This document shows, piece by piece, positions 7,176 through 14,458 of a DNA stretch of 45,007 bases. The notes beneath the pieces were generated by a model that did not search any database, was not told where the DNA came from, and saw only the letters and a list, made by a program, of their open reading frames with translations. The DNA comes from PXAH01 sp964605645 (GTDB lineage: Bacteria; Omnitrophota; Gorgyraeia; Duberdicusellales; 4484-171): the NCBI GenBank assembly GCA_964605645.1, contig CAZSDJ010000010.1, positions 1-45,007 on the forward strand, in the 5' to 3' direction. Made by a program: the position numbers and the translations under genes. The first letter of the stretch is position 1; each line of letters starts with the position of its first letter.

Positions 7176-8816
7176 TTAATTAGTTAAAATGTTTTTTGCT
7201 TCTTTATCATTTTTATCGCTGATATATTTTAAGCCTGTTTCTTTTTCGGTTTCTCTATTGCCCGCATAAATATCATCACGATTAATCTCCGGTAAGGAAA
7301 ATTTTCTTGCTCCGGCCATCAGCTGCTGCAAGCCCGCTCCTAATTTATCCGATAAAGTCCAGGCAGCAATTGCACCCAGAGGAATATTCTTCATTTCATC
7401 TTTGCCTACTTTTTTCTGAACATCTGCATATCCTGCAAAAATTTCATCAGCAGTAGTCCCAAACTTAGCAACAGAAGCAGGAAGTTTATCCCAATTGCCA
7501 TTAAGTTGTTCTTTTTTGTCCGGACTTAAAACCCCTTCAATATTAGACCCCAGAAATCCCGGAATCATTAACCCTCGCCCCATGCAAACTAATTTTGTAA
7601 ACGGTGCTCCTAAGGCAAGAGCTTTAAAGATATGGTCTTCCCGGGCTAGTCCTCCCGCAAAAGCCATATCCACTACATCTTGGCCTTTATCCGCTAAAAT
7701 TTTGGCATACTGATAAGCTTTAGAGTGCAAGTTTATGGAAGGGACCCCCCAGCTCTGCATCATATTCCAAGGGCTCATCCCCGTACCTCCACCGGAACCA
7801 TCGATAGTCAGTAAGTCTAATTTAGCTTCTGTGGCATATTTAATCGCCATCGCTAAAGCTTTCATACCGTAAGACCCGGTTTTTAAAGAAATCCTCTTAT
7901 AACCTAATTTACGCAGATAAGCTACAGAATCGGTAAAATTCTTTTTAACTTCACCCTCTGACTGTAAAGATGTATAGCCTAGGCGGCTATGACGGGCAAA
8001 AGCTTTAATTGCCTTATGTTGAAAAGCTTCTTGAACTTCCGGAATAGTTGGATCGGGATCCACTACATAACCTCTATTCTTTAAAAATAAAGCATAATCT
8101 AATGAATTAACCTGAATCTCTCCGCCGATGTCTTTTGCCCCCTGACCCCATTTAAGCTCAATAATCACTTTATCGCCAAATTTATCGATTACATACTCTG
8201 CCACACCGTTGCGAGTATCTTCCACGTTAAGTTGAACAATTATTGCCCCATAGCCATCGTAGTAGCGCAAAAAAGTATTAATCCTGCGATCGAGTTCCGG
8301 TGCTTTTTTAATTTTGCCATTCTCAATTACAGCTTGCTTGTCAACGCCAACTACATTCTCTCCGACCACAATCGGATAACCTACCAGAGCTGCTCCGATT
8401 GCAAATGACTCCCAATACTTAGCAGCAATAAATGTAGAACCTAGAGCTCCGGTCATAATCGGCACTCTTGCTTTTGTTTTTACTTCTTTACCAAATGAAG
8501 TTTCAATTGATGCATTCGGAAAAATACAATCATCTTCAGAACTGGTTAGCCCTTCTTTTTGCCCTTTTGAACCATAATTGTAACCGTCAATTCTGATTGT
8601 TTCATAGGCAACACCCAAGTGTTTTGTATTTGACGCGCCGGATGTAATAGAACCAAAATCACGCGGATAAAGCATTTTCCGCCCTTTCAAGCAAGACAAC
8701 CACGTCTCACATTTGCCGCGACAATCTGACTGACAAAGGGTACAAAGACCCGATTCTGCTGATTGGCCACGATTAACTACCCCTAAAGCATCATTCATTT
8801 TTGGCCATTGAACCAT
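7176..8816 (-). CDS. GltS-like FMN-binding glutamate synthase family protein with N-terminal Cys cluster
   Basis: A 546-aa protein with the FMN barrel of the glutamate synthase central region (Glu_synthase family): RVPIMTGALGST, ELKWGQGAKDIGGEI, DGSGGGTGMSPWNMM and FAGGLAREDHIFKALALGA. It lacks a glutaminase domain, so it would need ammonia or a partner, or do another redox reaction. An N-terminal extension has Cys25, 28, 32, 36 and 42 (CTLCQSDCRGKCETWLSC), suggesting an Fe-S or zinc site. The Cys cluster typical of the GOGAT 3Fe-4S centre is not visible. AGGAGG lies six bases before ATG 8816. It has its own long structured leader with an ANTAR-type terminator and its own downstream terminator, and follows the NfnS/NfnL pair. 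Its exact reaction is unknown. Confidence 0.85.
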   Translation of the reverse strand: MVQWPKMNDALGVVNRGQSAESGLCTLCQSDCRGKCETWLSCLKGRKMLYPRDFGSITSGASNTKHLGVAYETIRIDGYNYGSKGQKEGLTSSEDDCIFPNASIETSFGKEVKTKARVPIMTGALGSTFIAAKYWESFAIGAALVGYPIVVGENVVGVDKQAVIENGKIKKAPELDRRINTFLRYYDGYGAIIVQLNVEDTRNGVAEYVIDKFGDKVIIELKWGQGAKDIGGEIQVNSLDYALFLKNRGYVVDPDPTIPEVQEAFQHKAIKAFARHSRLGYTSLQSEGEVKKNFTDSVAYLRKLGYKRISLKTGSYGMKALAMAIKYATEAKLDLLTIDGSGGGTGMSPWNMMQSWGVPSINLHSKAYQYAKILADKGQDVVDMAFAGGLAREDHIFKALALGAPFTKLVCMGRGLMIPGFLGSNIEGVLSPDKKEQLNGNWDKLPASVAKFGTTADEIFAGYADVQKKVGKDEMKNIPLGAIAAWTLSDKLGAGLQQLMAGARKFSLPEINRDDIYAGNRETEKETGLKYISDKNDKEAKNILTN

Positions 8817-8841
8817 TAAAAACCTCCTGTTTAATGAATAG

Positions 8842-8877
8842 ATGATTTATAAAATTTTACTAAATTTTATAAATCAT
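8842..8877 (-). repeat. Perfect 16-bp inverted repeat just before the GltS-like gene
   Basis: The arms 8842-8857 and 8862-8877 are perfectly complementary (ATGATTTATAAAATTT with four-base loop). It lies 13 bases upstream of AGGAGG. It could be an operator for a dimeric protein or an RNA stem next to the ribosome site. A neighbouring hairpin (8875-8897, CAUA-GGGC-type) shares the outer CAT, so the two may be alternative folds. Confidence 0.7.
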
Positions 8878-8905
8878 AGGGCGTAGGCCCGTCTATGAAT
8901 TAAAT

Positions 8906-9009
8906 CCTTGACATTTTGCCATAGCAACAATTGCAAGGCAAAAAGTCAAGGGTCAAATTCAACTACAGGCTTATGTCCGCTCGCTCTACTTTCTTCATAA
9001 GCCTAAGTT
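8906..9009 (-). promoter_or_regulatory. Structured 5' leader of the GltS-like gene (two long stems)
   Basis: Two stems lie between the ANTAR terminator and the AT palindrome. At 8906-8951 a 15-pair stem with one mismatch (CCUUGAC... / ...GUCAAGG) has no U-tail. At 8967-9004 a perfect 9-bp stem, AGGCUUAUG/CAUAAGCCU, holds a 20-base purine-rich loop, with an outer AACU/AGUU clamp at 8961-9009. I do not recognise a known riboswitch class here. With the palindrome they fill the roughly 200 bases between terminator and start codon. Confidence 0.5.
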
Positions 9010-9018
9010 TCATTTGAT

Positions 9019-9064
9019 AAAAAAAATAGCGTCCTCCCTCATATTAATTTATGAGAAAGGACGC
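9019..9064 (-). terminator. Strong conditional terminator before the GltS-like gene
   Basis: In RNA sense GCGUCCUUUCUCAUA pairs with UAUGAGGGAGGACGC (15 pairs including two G-U) around a six-base loop, followed by UA and eight U. It lies about 200 bases upstream of the start codon, and its 5' arm overlaps ANTAR hairpin P2. Confidence 0.9.
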
Positions 9065-9096
9065 CTTTGTCCTGGTATTAATTTATCAATATATTA
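9019..9096 (-). promoter_or_regulatory. ANTAR-type antitermination leader of the GltS-like gene
   Basis: In RNA sense P2 is GGAC[AAAGGC]GUCC (9059-9072), a clear hexaloop with A1 and G4, and its GUCC is the first part of the terminator stem. Upstream, P1 is UAAUAU[AUUGAU]AAAUUA (9079-9096) with one A-A mismatch and again A1/G4. A TTGACA at 9102-9107 has only a poor -10 (TAAATT) that overlaps P1, so it would start transcripts after P1. The leader may instead be read through from the nfnL gene that ends at 9130. P1 is the weakest of the six hairpins. Confidence 0.72.
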
Positions 9097-9129
9097 TTAG
9101 ATGTCAAGAGTTTTAATTAGCTTCGGATT

Positions 9130-10536
9130 TTAAATCAACTCACCTTTGATGCTTTCGGCAGCTTTTTTTGCCATGCCCATGGCCTCAATTATTGTGCCTT
9201 CTCCTCCCACGATATCTCCGCCAGCATAAACATTAGAAATTGAAGTTTCCATCTTTTTATCAACAATAATATCGCCCCACTTATCTGTTTTTAAAGAAGG
9301 GGTAAGGCTTGTTAGGAGCTTATTTGGACGTAATCCAATTGCAACGATTGCCAGATCAGATTTAATCTTAAAATCACTTCCCTCTTTTACAATCGGACGC
9401 CTTCTTCCTGATGAATCCGGTTGGCCCAATTTACACTTTAGATTTTTAACTTCTTTAATAAATCCTTTATCATCAGAAATAAATTCAGCTGGTTGAGTTA
9501 AAAAATGAAAATTAACGCCTTCTTCTTGAGCATGCTTTATCTCAAGGCGCCTGGCCGGCATCTCTAGCTTTGTTCTTCTGTAAAGAATAGATACATTTGG
9601 TTTAATTCCGTTTATTACCTGCATGCGTAAGGCAACACGAGCAGAATCAATTGCAGTATTTCCTCCTCCAATTACAATTATATTTTTCCCAATATTAACT
9701 GGGGTTTGATACTGAGGAAATTTATCCGCCTGCATTAAATTAACTCTAGTTAAAAACTCATTAGCTGAATAAACATTAGCGGAATTTTCACCTTTTATGC
9801 CTAAAAAAGAAGGCACCCCGGCACCTAAACCTAAAAAAATAACCGCAAATTCTTTTTTTAACTCTGCTAAGGTTATAGTTCTGCCGACAACTGTATTCTG
9901 AATAATATTAACTCCAATATTTTTTAAATAATTTATTTCATGATCTAATATATTTTCTGGCAGGCGAAAAGAAGGGATACCGTAGCGCAAAACACCTCCG
10001 TTTTGGTGAAGGCTTTCAAAAATAGTAACCTTTATCCCGACTCGAGCCAGCTCTCCCGCAATGCATAAACCAGCCGGGCCAGAACCTACTACAGCAACTT
10101 TATAATTAGCTAATTTTGAATCAACTCGAGCGGGAAGCTGCAACTTATGCTTTATGCCATAATCACCAACAAACCTTTCCAGAAAATGAATATTAATACT
10201 ATTTTCTGAGGCAGAATTAGCTCCTTCTTTGGTAAGCACACAAGCCTTGCGGCATTGGTATTCAGCCGGGCAAACCCGGCCGCAGATTGAAGGAAAATTA
10301 TTTTTTTCTTTGATAGTGTAAAAGGCTGCTTTAAAATCGCCGGCTGCAACCTGGTGAATAAATTTTTTGATATTAATCCCTACCGGACAGCCTGCAATAC
10401 AGGTAGGGTTTTTGCACTGCAAACATCTTTTAGCTTCTGCTACAGCTTCTTTTTCGCTATATCCAGATACTACTTCCCTAAAGCTTTTGATTCTTTCTTG
10501 AACCGGTAGTTCAACAGAAGATACTTTATTGGTCAT
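9130..10536 (-). CDS. NfnL/GltD-type NADPH-binding flavoprotein (bifurcating transhydrogenase large subunit or GOGAT small subunit)
   Basis: A 468-aa protein with two N-terminal [4Fe-4S] sites (Cys38, 41, 46, 50 and Cys85, 89, 95, 99), then an FAD Rossmann motif (VAVVGSGPAGLCIAGELA) and an NAD(P) motif (VIGGGNTAIDSARVALR). The C-terminal GGD motif is in NVYAGGDIVGGEG. The same architecture serves as the glutamate synthase small subunit (GltD), SudA and NfnB/NfnL. The overlapping upstream partner is an NfnS/SudB-like protein, which favours the electron-bifurcating NADH-dependent ferredoxin:NADP oxidoreductase. The location amid gltB, glnA and a GltS-like gene means it could also feed NADPH electrons to glutamate synthase. 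It overlaps the upstream gene by 11 bases. Confidence 0.88.
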   Translation of the reverse strand: MTNKVSSVELPVQERIKSFREVVSGYSEKEAVAEAKRCLQCKNPTCIAGCPVGINIKKFIHQVAAGDFKAAFYTIKEKNNFPSICGRVCPAEYQCRKACVLTKEGANSASENSINIHFLERFVGDYGIKHKLQLPARVDSKLANYKVAVVGSGPAGLCIAGELARVGIKVTIFESLHQNGGVLRYGIPSFRLPENILDHEINYLKNIGVNIIQNTVVGRTITLAELKKEFAVIFLGLGAGVPSFLGIKGENSANVYSANEFLTRVNLMQADKFPQYQTPVNIGKNIIVIGGGNTAIDSARVALRMQVINGIKPNVSILYRRTKLEMPARRLEIKHAQEEGVNFHFLTQPAEFISDDKGFIKEVKNLKCKLGQPDSSGRRRPIVKEGSDFKIKSDLAIVAIGLRPNKLLTSLTPSLKTDKWGDIIVDKKMETSISNVYAGGDIVGGEGTIIEAMGMAKKAAESIKGELI

Positions 10537-11359
10537 GAATACCTAATTTACAAACATGTTTTTCTTTATCTTCATACATTGTATTTCGTTTTACAGCCTC
10601 TTGCCAATCTATGCTCTGGGCATCAAATTCAGGGCCGTCAATGCAAGTAAATTTGGTTTGGCCGCCTACTGTAACCCGGCAACAGCCACACATACCGGTT
10701 GCATCAACCATTAACACGGACAACGAAACAAGAGTTTTAATTTTTTTTTCTTTAGTTTTCTTTGCAACCTCGCGCATCATCAGCAGCGGGCCCACCGCAT
10801 AAACTAAATCATATTTTTGTGTATTTATCAACTTATCTAGTGTATCGGTAACAAAGCCTTTTTCCCCCGATGAACCGTCATCAGTTACAGCATATAATTT
10901 ATCAGCTACCCCTTTTAGTTCCTTTTCTAAAATCAGCAGTTCTTTTGTTCTTGCCCCAATAATCACAATAACCGCGTTGCCAGCTTCTCTATAGGCTTTT
11001 GCCACCGGATAAATTTCAGCAATACCCACCCCGCCACCAACTAAAATTATTTTTCCATAATTTTTTATTTTTGTAGAATGCCCCAGGGGGCCAGTAATTG
11101 AATAGAAACTATCTCCTTCTGTAAGCCTTCCAATCTGTTTTGTGCTAAAACCAGCTTCTTGCACTATTAAAGTAATGGCCTTTTTTTTATTATCACTATT
11201 AACTAAAGTTAAAGGAATTCGTTCTGATTTTTCAGTTGCCATAACAACAACAAATTGACCTGGTTTTGCTTTTTTAGCAATGAGCGGGTGTTTAACTTCA
11301 AGCTGAATAATTTTTGTCTTATCCGTTTTTGCAATTATATTTTTTTTTGTTATATTCAT
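10526..11359 (-). CDS. NfnS/SudB-like FAD- and [2Fe-2S]-binding subunit
   Basis: A 277-aa protein of the ferredoxin-NADP reductase fold found in dihydroorotate dehydrogenase electron-transfer subunits, SudB and NfnA/NfnS. The FAD site is at RIPLTLV (47-53) and the pyridine nucleotide site at GGGVGIAEIYPVA (108-120). The C-terminal cluster motif has Cys224, 226, 227 and 239 (GMCGCCRVTVGG, FTCIDGPEFD), the usual [2Fe-2S] ligands. No pyrD is next to it; the partner is the large flavoprotein that overlaps its 3' end. Together they match the size and order of the NADH-dependent ferredoxin:NADP oxidoreductase pair, which is typical of anaerobes. Confidence 0.88.
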   Translation of the reverse strand: MNITKKNIIAKTDKTKIIQLEVKHPLIAKKAKPGQFVVVMATEKSERIPLTLVNSDNKKKAITLIVQEAGFSTKQIGRLTEGDSFYSITGPLGHSTKIKNYGKIILVGGGVGIAEIYPVAKAYREAGNAVIVIIGARTKELLILEKELKGVADKLYAVTDDGSSGEKGFVTDTLDKLINTQKYDLVYAVGPLLMMREVAKKTKEKKIKTLVSLSVLMVDATGMCGCCRVTVGGQTKFTCIDGPEFDAQSIDWQEAVKRNTMYEDKEKHVCKLGIHDQ

Positions 11360-11859
11360 TATAAAGAAGATTTAATAAAAATTTCTAAACCAAGTACGCC
11401 ATGGACTACTAAACCAACTACCGCACCGGCAATCACAACCCCAATCAATATTGCACAAAATGCCTTTCTGGTTCTTATTTCCAAAAGATTAGCGGCTACG
11501 GTTCCGGTCCAGGCTCCGGTTACGGGAAGCGGGATTGCAACTAACAAAACTAAGCCCCAAAAACCCCATTTTTTTACACTTTCCGACTTTCGTTCCACTC
11601 TCCTAAACCACCAGGAAAAAAATTTCCCGATAACTGCTACATTCTCTAATTTATGAAAAAAGAGTTTAAAAAATAAAAGTAAAGGCAGAACCGGGATCAG
11701 GTTCCCCAATACTGACAAAAAATATACTTTATAAATAGATAATTCAAAAACTTTTACCCCCAACGGGATTGCGCCTCTAAGCTCAAATATCGGTAACATT
11801 GCAACTCCGATTACCATCAGTTCCTGCTTTATTGCTAAAAATAAATCAGGCAAGTTCAT
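11359..11859 (-). CDS. Small multidrug-export family membrane protein (COG2426-like)
   Basis: About 166 aa with four to five membrane helices. The signatures MLPIFELRGAIPLG, GNLIPVLPLLLFF and AIPLPVTGAWTGTVAANLL fit the Sm_multidrug_ex family. The function is only predicted in the family. I choose ATG 11859, preceded by AAGGAT; an in-frame TTG at 11877 would add six residues. The start lies inside the pcm 3' end and the stop touches the NfnS start, so it is translationally linked to both, although no functional link is obvious. Confidence 0.75.
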   Translation of the reverse strand: MNLPDLFLAIKQELMVIGVAMLPIFELRGAIPLGVKVFELSIYKVYFLSVLGNLIPVLPLLLFFKLFFHKLENVAVIGKFFSWWFRRVERKSESVKKWGFWGLVLLVAIPLPVTGAWTGTVAANLLEIRTRKAFCAILIGVVIAGAVVGLVVHGVLGLEIFIKSSL

Positions 11860-12502
11860 CCCATCCTTGTTCGCCAACTAAAGGCACAAACACACAGCCA
11901 CAAATTAGCTTTGAACTAAATTTATCTTTGCCTCTTTTTTCAACTACAGTTAATTCCTGACTAAAGCGAGACCCCACCGGGATCACCAATTTACCGCCAA
12001 CTTTCAACTGCTCTAGTAAGCTTTCTGGTAATTTTGGAGCAGCAGCAGTTACGATAATCTTATCGTAAGGCGCAAATTCCGGCCAGCCTAAAGTACCATC
12101 TCCTATTTTCATTTTTAGAGGATATCCCAAAGAGTTAATCTTTTCTTTTGCCTGTTCGGCTAAATTAGGATATCTTTCTACTCCATAAACTTTAGCGCCG
12201 ATATTCAGTAAAATTGCCGCTTGATAGCCGGAGCCGGTCCCGACTTCTAAAATCTTATCGCCAGCTTCAGCTTCAAGCAGTTCCGTCATCAGGGCCACAA
12301 TATAGGGTTGTGAAATTGTTTGGCCTCTACCGATTGAAAGAGGGCTGTCTTGATAAGCGTATTCTTTGACGGGCTCAGGAACAAATATTTCGCGGGGAAC
12401 TTCTCGAAAAGCTTGCAAAACTTTGGAGTCATTGATGTCTCTACTCGCCAATTGATCAGAAACCATTTTTTGGCGTAAAAGTTTAAAATCTTTTTTATTC
12501 AT
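11846..12502 (-). CDS. pcm: Protein-L-isoaspartate O-methyltransferase
   Basis: A 218-aa SAM-dependent methyltransferase that repairs isoaspartyl residues in aged proteins. SAM motif I is KILEVGTGSGYQAAIL (about 80-95), the post-I acidic residue is in VYGVERYPNLAEQA, and the family motifs SIGRGQTISQPYIVALM and VTAAAPKLPESL are intact. Length is standard. It overlaps the GT2 gene upstream by 8 bases and the exporter gene downstream, so it is in the same operon. Confidence 0.95.
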   Translation of the reverse strand: MNKKDFKLLRQKMVSDQLASRDINDSKVLQAFREVPREIFVPEPVKEYAYQDSPLSIGRGQTISQPYIVALMTELLEAEAGDKILEVGTGSGYQAAILLNIGAKVYGVERYPNLAEQAKEKINSLGYPLKMKIGDGTLGWPEFAPYDKIIVTAAAPKLPESLLEQLKVGGKLVIPVGSRFSQELTVVEKRGKDKFSSKLICGCVFVPLVGEQGWDELA

Positions 12503-13160
12503 TTTTTAGCCTTAAAATAAATTTAATAAAACGGAAAGTATCAGAAATTGGCTTTATTTTGCTGAATACATTCTTATGATAAATACTTTTAATTGGGATG
12601 CTTTTTATTGAGTAACCTAATTGGGAAGCATTGATTAGCATTTCTGATTCTATTTCAAATTTTTTTGTCTTAATGGTTAGATTTTCTATAACCTCTTTTT
12701 TAATCAATCGATAGCCGCATTGGGAATCAGGGATATTTTGTTTTGCTATCTTTGAAATCAACCAGGACATAAATTTATTGGTAATAATTCTGGTTTTTGG
12801 CATGCCTTTGGGATTTTCCATTCTGTTTCCAATTACAAATCGGCTCCCTTGCTTGGCTTCCTGGATAAATTTATCTAAATCAGCGGGACTGTGCTGGCCG
12901 TCAGCATCCATGGTGATTAAACAATCAAAATATTTATTATCAATTAAATAATCAATCCCTTTGCGCAAAGTCAGGCCTTTGCCAAAATTAATTTGATTTT
13001 TTATTACGATATCAGCATGTTTTTTAGCAACTTGATAAGTATTATCAGTTGAACCATCATCAATAACTAGTATTGATAAGTTTTTTTCTTTTATTTCAGA
13101 AAGAAAACTGCCTAAATCTTTAGCTTCATTGTAAGCGGGAATTATTGCCCAAATATCCAT
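12495..13160 (-). CDS. Family 2 glycosyltransferase, polyprenyl-phosphate sugar transferase type
   Basis: A 221-aa soluble GT-A fold enzyme with AIIPAYNEAKDLGSF, the nucleotide-sugar motif VIDDGSTDNT, the DAD metal motif in ITMDADGQHSP, and SQCGYRLIKKEV. It is similar to dolichyl/undecaprenyl-phosphate mannose or glucose synthases but has no C-terminal membrane helices. Neighbouring lipid acyltransferase and glycolipid synthase genes suggest a part in envelope glycans. The sugar is not predictable. Confidence 0.85.
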   Translation of the reverse strand: MDIWAIIPAYNEAKDLGSFLSEIKEKNLSILVIDDGSTDNTYQVAKKHADIVIKNQINFGKGLTLRKGIDYLIDNKYFDCLITMDADGQHSPADLDKFIQEAKQGSRFVIGNRMENPKGMPKTRIITNKFMSWLISKIAKQNIPDSQCGYRLIKKEVIENLTIKTKKFEIESEMLINASQLGYSIKSIPIKSIYHKNVFSKIKPISDTFRFIKFILRLKNE

Positions 13161-13175
13161 AATTATATACTATAA

Positions 13176-13210
13176 GTCACATGTCACAAGTCACATGTTA
13201 TATGTTATAT
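13176..13210. repeat. Left heptamer array of the four-helix-bundle cassette
   Basis: Five consecutive 7-bp units read on the plus strand: GTCACAT, GTCACAA, GTCACAT, GTTATAT, GTTATAT. The last unit overlaps the TAA stop of the four-helix-bundle gene. It mirrors an inverted array at 13570-13597. Confidence 0.8.
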
Positions 13211-13564
13211 GCTTCGGTAAAAGCCCCAAAACAAACTCCCTACTTTTTGGCGAAGAGTTTTTAATTTTCCATAATCATTTTGATTAAGATAACCTAGTTT
13301 TAAACTAAAATCAATGAGATATTCTGTTTCCGCTAAAGATCCTAAAGCAATATTCACAAATTGTTTTAATTCTTTCTTTCCTTGTCTACCTGTACCTTCT
13401 GCAAGATTAGTGGGTATTGATAAAGCTGCCCTTCTTAATTGAGAAGTAATTCCATAAATTTCTTCTTTAGGAAATTCTTTAGTTTTTATATATCCCTGGT
13501 AAGCTAATTCATTTGCCTCTTGCCATGCGATTAATTTTTTGTACCCTGTTTCTTTTTCTTTCAT
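13205..13564 (-). CDS. Four-helix bundle protein (23S rRNA intervening-sequence type)
   Basis: A 119-aa protein of the TIGR02436/S23 four-helix-bundle family. Typical motifs are YKKLIAWQEANELAY, GITSQLRRAALSIPTNLAEG, and KQFVNIALGSLAETEYLI. Members occur within 23S rRNA intervening sequences or scattered as orphan genes; their biochemical role is unknown. Here it lies alone between a GT2 gene and an acyltransferase gene, and is bracketed by inverted 7-bp repeat arrays that come right up to or into the reading frame. The gene appears intact. Its separation from the tight operon spacing elsewhere supports acquisition as a cassette. Confidence 0.88.
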   Translation of the reverse strand: MKEKETGYKKLIAWQEANELAYQGYIKTKEFPKEEIYGITSQLRRAALSIPTNLAEGTGRQGKKELKQFVNIALGSLAETEYLIDFSLKLGYLNQNDYGKLKTLRQKVGSLFWGFYRSI

Positions 13565-13569
13565 ATTAT

Positions 13570-13597
13570 TCTTAACATTTGACCTATGACGTATGAC
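13570..13597. repeat. Right heptamer array of the four-helix-bundle cassette
   Basis: Four 7-bp units read on the minus strand: GTCATAC, GTCATAG, GTCAAAT, GTTAAGA. Together with the left array they form imperfect terminal inverted repeats that grade from GTCAYAN to GTTANAN towards the gene on both sides. Confidence 0.75.
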
Positions 13598-13621
13598 TTT
13601 TAAACCCTAGCAATTACCAGG

Positions 13622-14458
13622 TTAATGCCAGTATTTCTGGAACAGGTACCATTGATCCGGGTATTTTTTTAGGTATTTTTCTAGTACCAATACATAATTT
13701 TTCAGTATTTCTTCTTCCCAATCTTTGCTTTTTTTATCATATTTTATTGCATCTTCAAATATAAGACGGTAATAATACTTCTGTTCGCGGACAAAAAATG
13801 CGGGGATGATAGCGCTGTCAGATTTTTTTGCAAAAAATGGAGCCCCCCGCGGGATATAGGCAGAGCGGGAAAATACCTTTTCTTTTCTGCCGGAATGAGA
13901 AAAATCCCTGTCTCCTAACAACGCTAAAAGCCTGCCTTCTTTTAAGGCTGATATACTTTTTTTTACTGCCAATCCAGTTGGGATCACATCAATCCCAACC
14001 CTGCTTCGCTGTTTATTGAAAAAATTATTAGTCCGTAAATCAAGATGGGGCAAAGCTACCACAGACAATGGATAACCTAAAATAGACATTACCGCCCCAC
14101 CCAACTCATAATTTCCCAGATGAGCAGTTAATAAGATTGCTCCCTGTTTTTTTTTGATTAATTGATCAACAAATTGTAAACCTTCAAATTTTATATATTT
14201 TTTAATAAATTTTTGATTTAATCGCAAATAACGAAAAAAATCAGTTAGGTAGTAAGCAAAATTAATAAATACTTTTTTCGCAATCTTTTTTTGTTTTTGT
14301 TCGCCTTCAACTAAGTATTTCAGATTATAAAAAACTGCATCCCGGTCTTGCTGCGACAAATAAAAATGAGCTAACGCAAAAAACTTTGCTATTTTATAAG
14401 AAATAGTTCTGGGAAAACTTAAAGCAATGATTTTTCCTAAAATAAAAAGATAATACAT
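13622..14458 (-). CDS. Lysophospholipid/lipid A acyltransferase, LpxL/HtrB family
   Basis: A 278-aa membrane-associated acyltransferase. The catalytic HX4E motif is H113-LGNY-E118 (LLTAHLGNYELGG), followed by ALLGDRDFS and YIPRGAPFFA, which fit the LpxL/LpxM family that adds secondary acyl chains to lipid A. An N-terminal hydrophobic segment (residues 1-18) would anchor it. The start overlaps by one base the stop of the upstream glycolipid glycosyltransferase gene. This indicates lipid A or an analogous acylated glycolipid; the exact acceptor is not shown. Confidence 0.88.
   Translation of the reverse strand: MYYLFILGKIIALSFPRTISYKIAKFFALAHFYLSQQDRDAVFYNLKYLVEGEQKQKKIAKKVFINFAYYLTDFFRYLRLNQKFIKKYIKFEGLQFVDQLIKKKQGAILLTAHLGNYELGGAVMSILGYPLSVVALPHLDLRTNNFFNKQRSRVGIDVIPTGLAVKKSISALKEGRLLALLGDRDFSHSGRKEKVFSRSAYIPRGAPFFAKKSDSAIIPAFFVREQKYYYRLIFEDAIKYDKKSKDWEEEILKNYVLVLEKYLKKYPDQWYLFQKYWH

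Noticed and set aside
8906..9009. Possible glutamine (glnA-type) riboswitch or T-box in the GltS-like leader
   Set aside because: The conserved junction bases of the glutamine riboswitch and the T-box antiterminator bulge are not seen; only generic stems remain, so it is listed as unassigned structure.
9079..9107. TTGACA at 9102-9107 as the promoter of the GltS-like gene
   Set aside because: The -10 region at the right spacing is poor and a start there would exclude ANTAR hairpin P1; kept only as a possibility in the leader entry.
9130..10536. Naming this gene gltD outright
   Set aside because: The overlapping NfnS/SudB-like partner makes an Nfn-type pair at least as likely, and sequence motifs alone do not separate these families.
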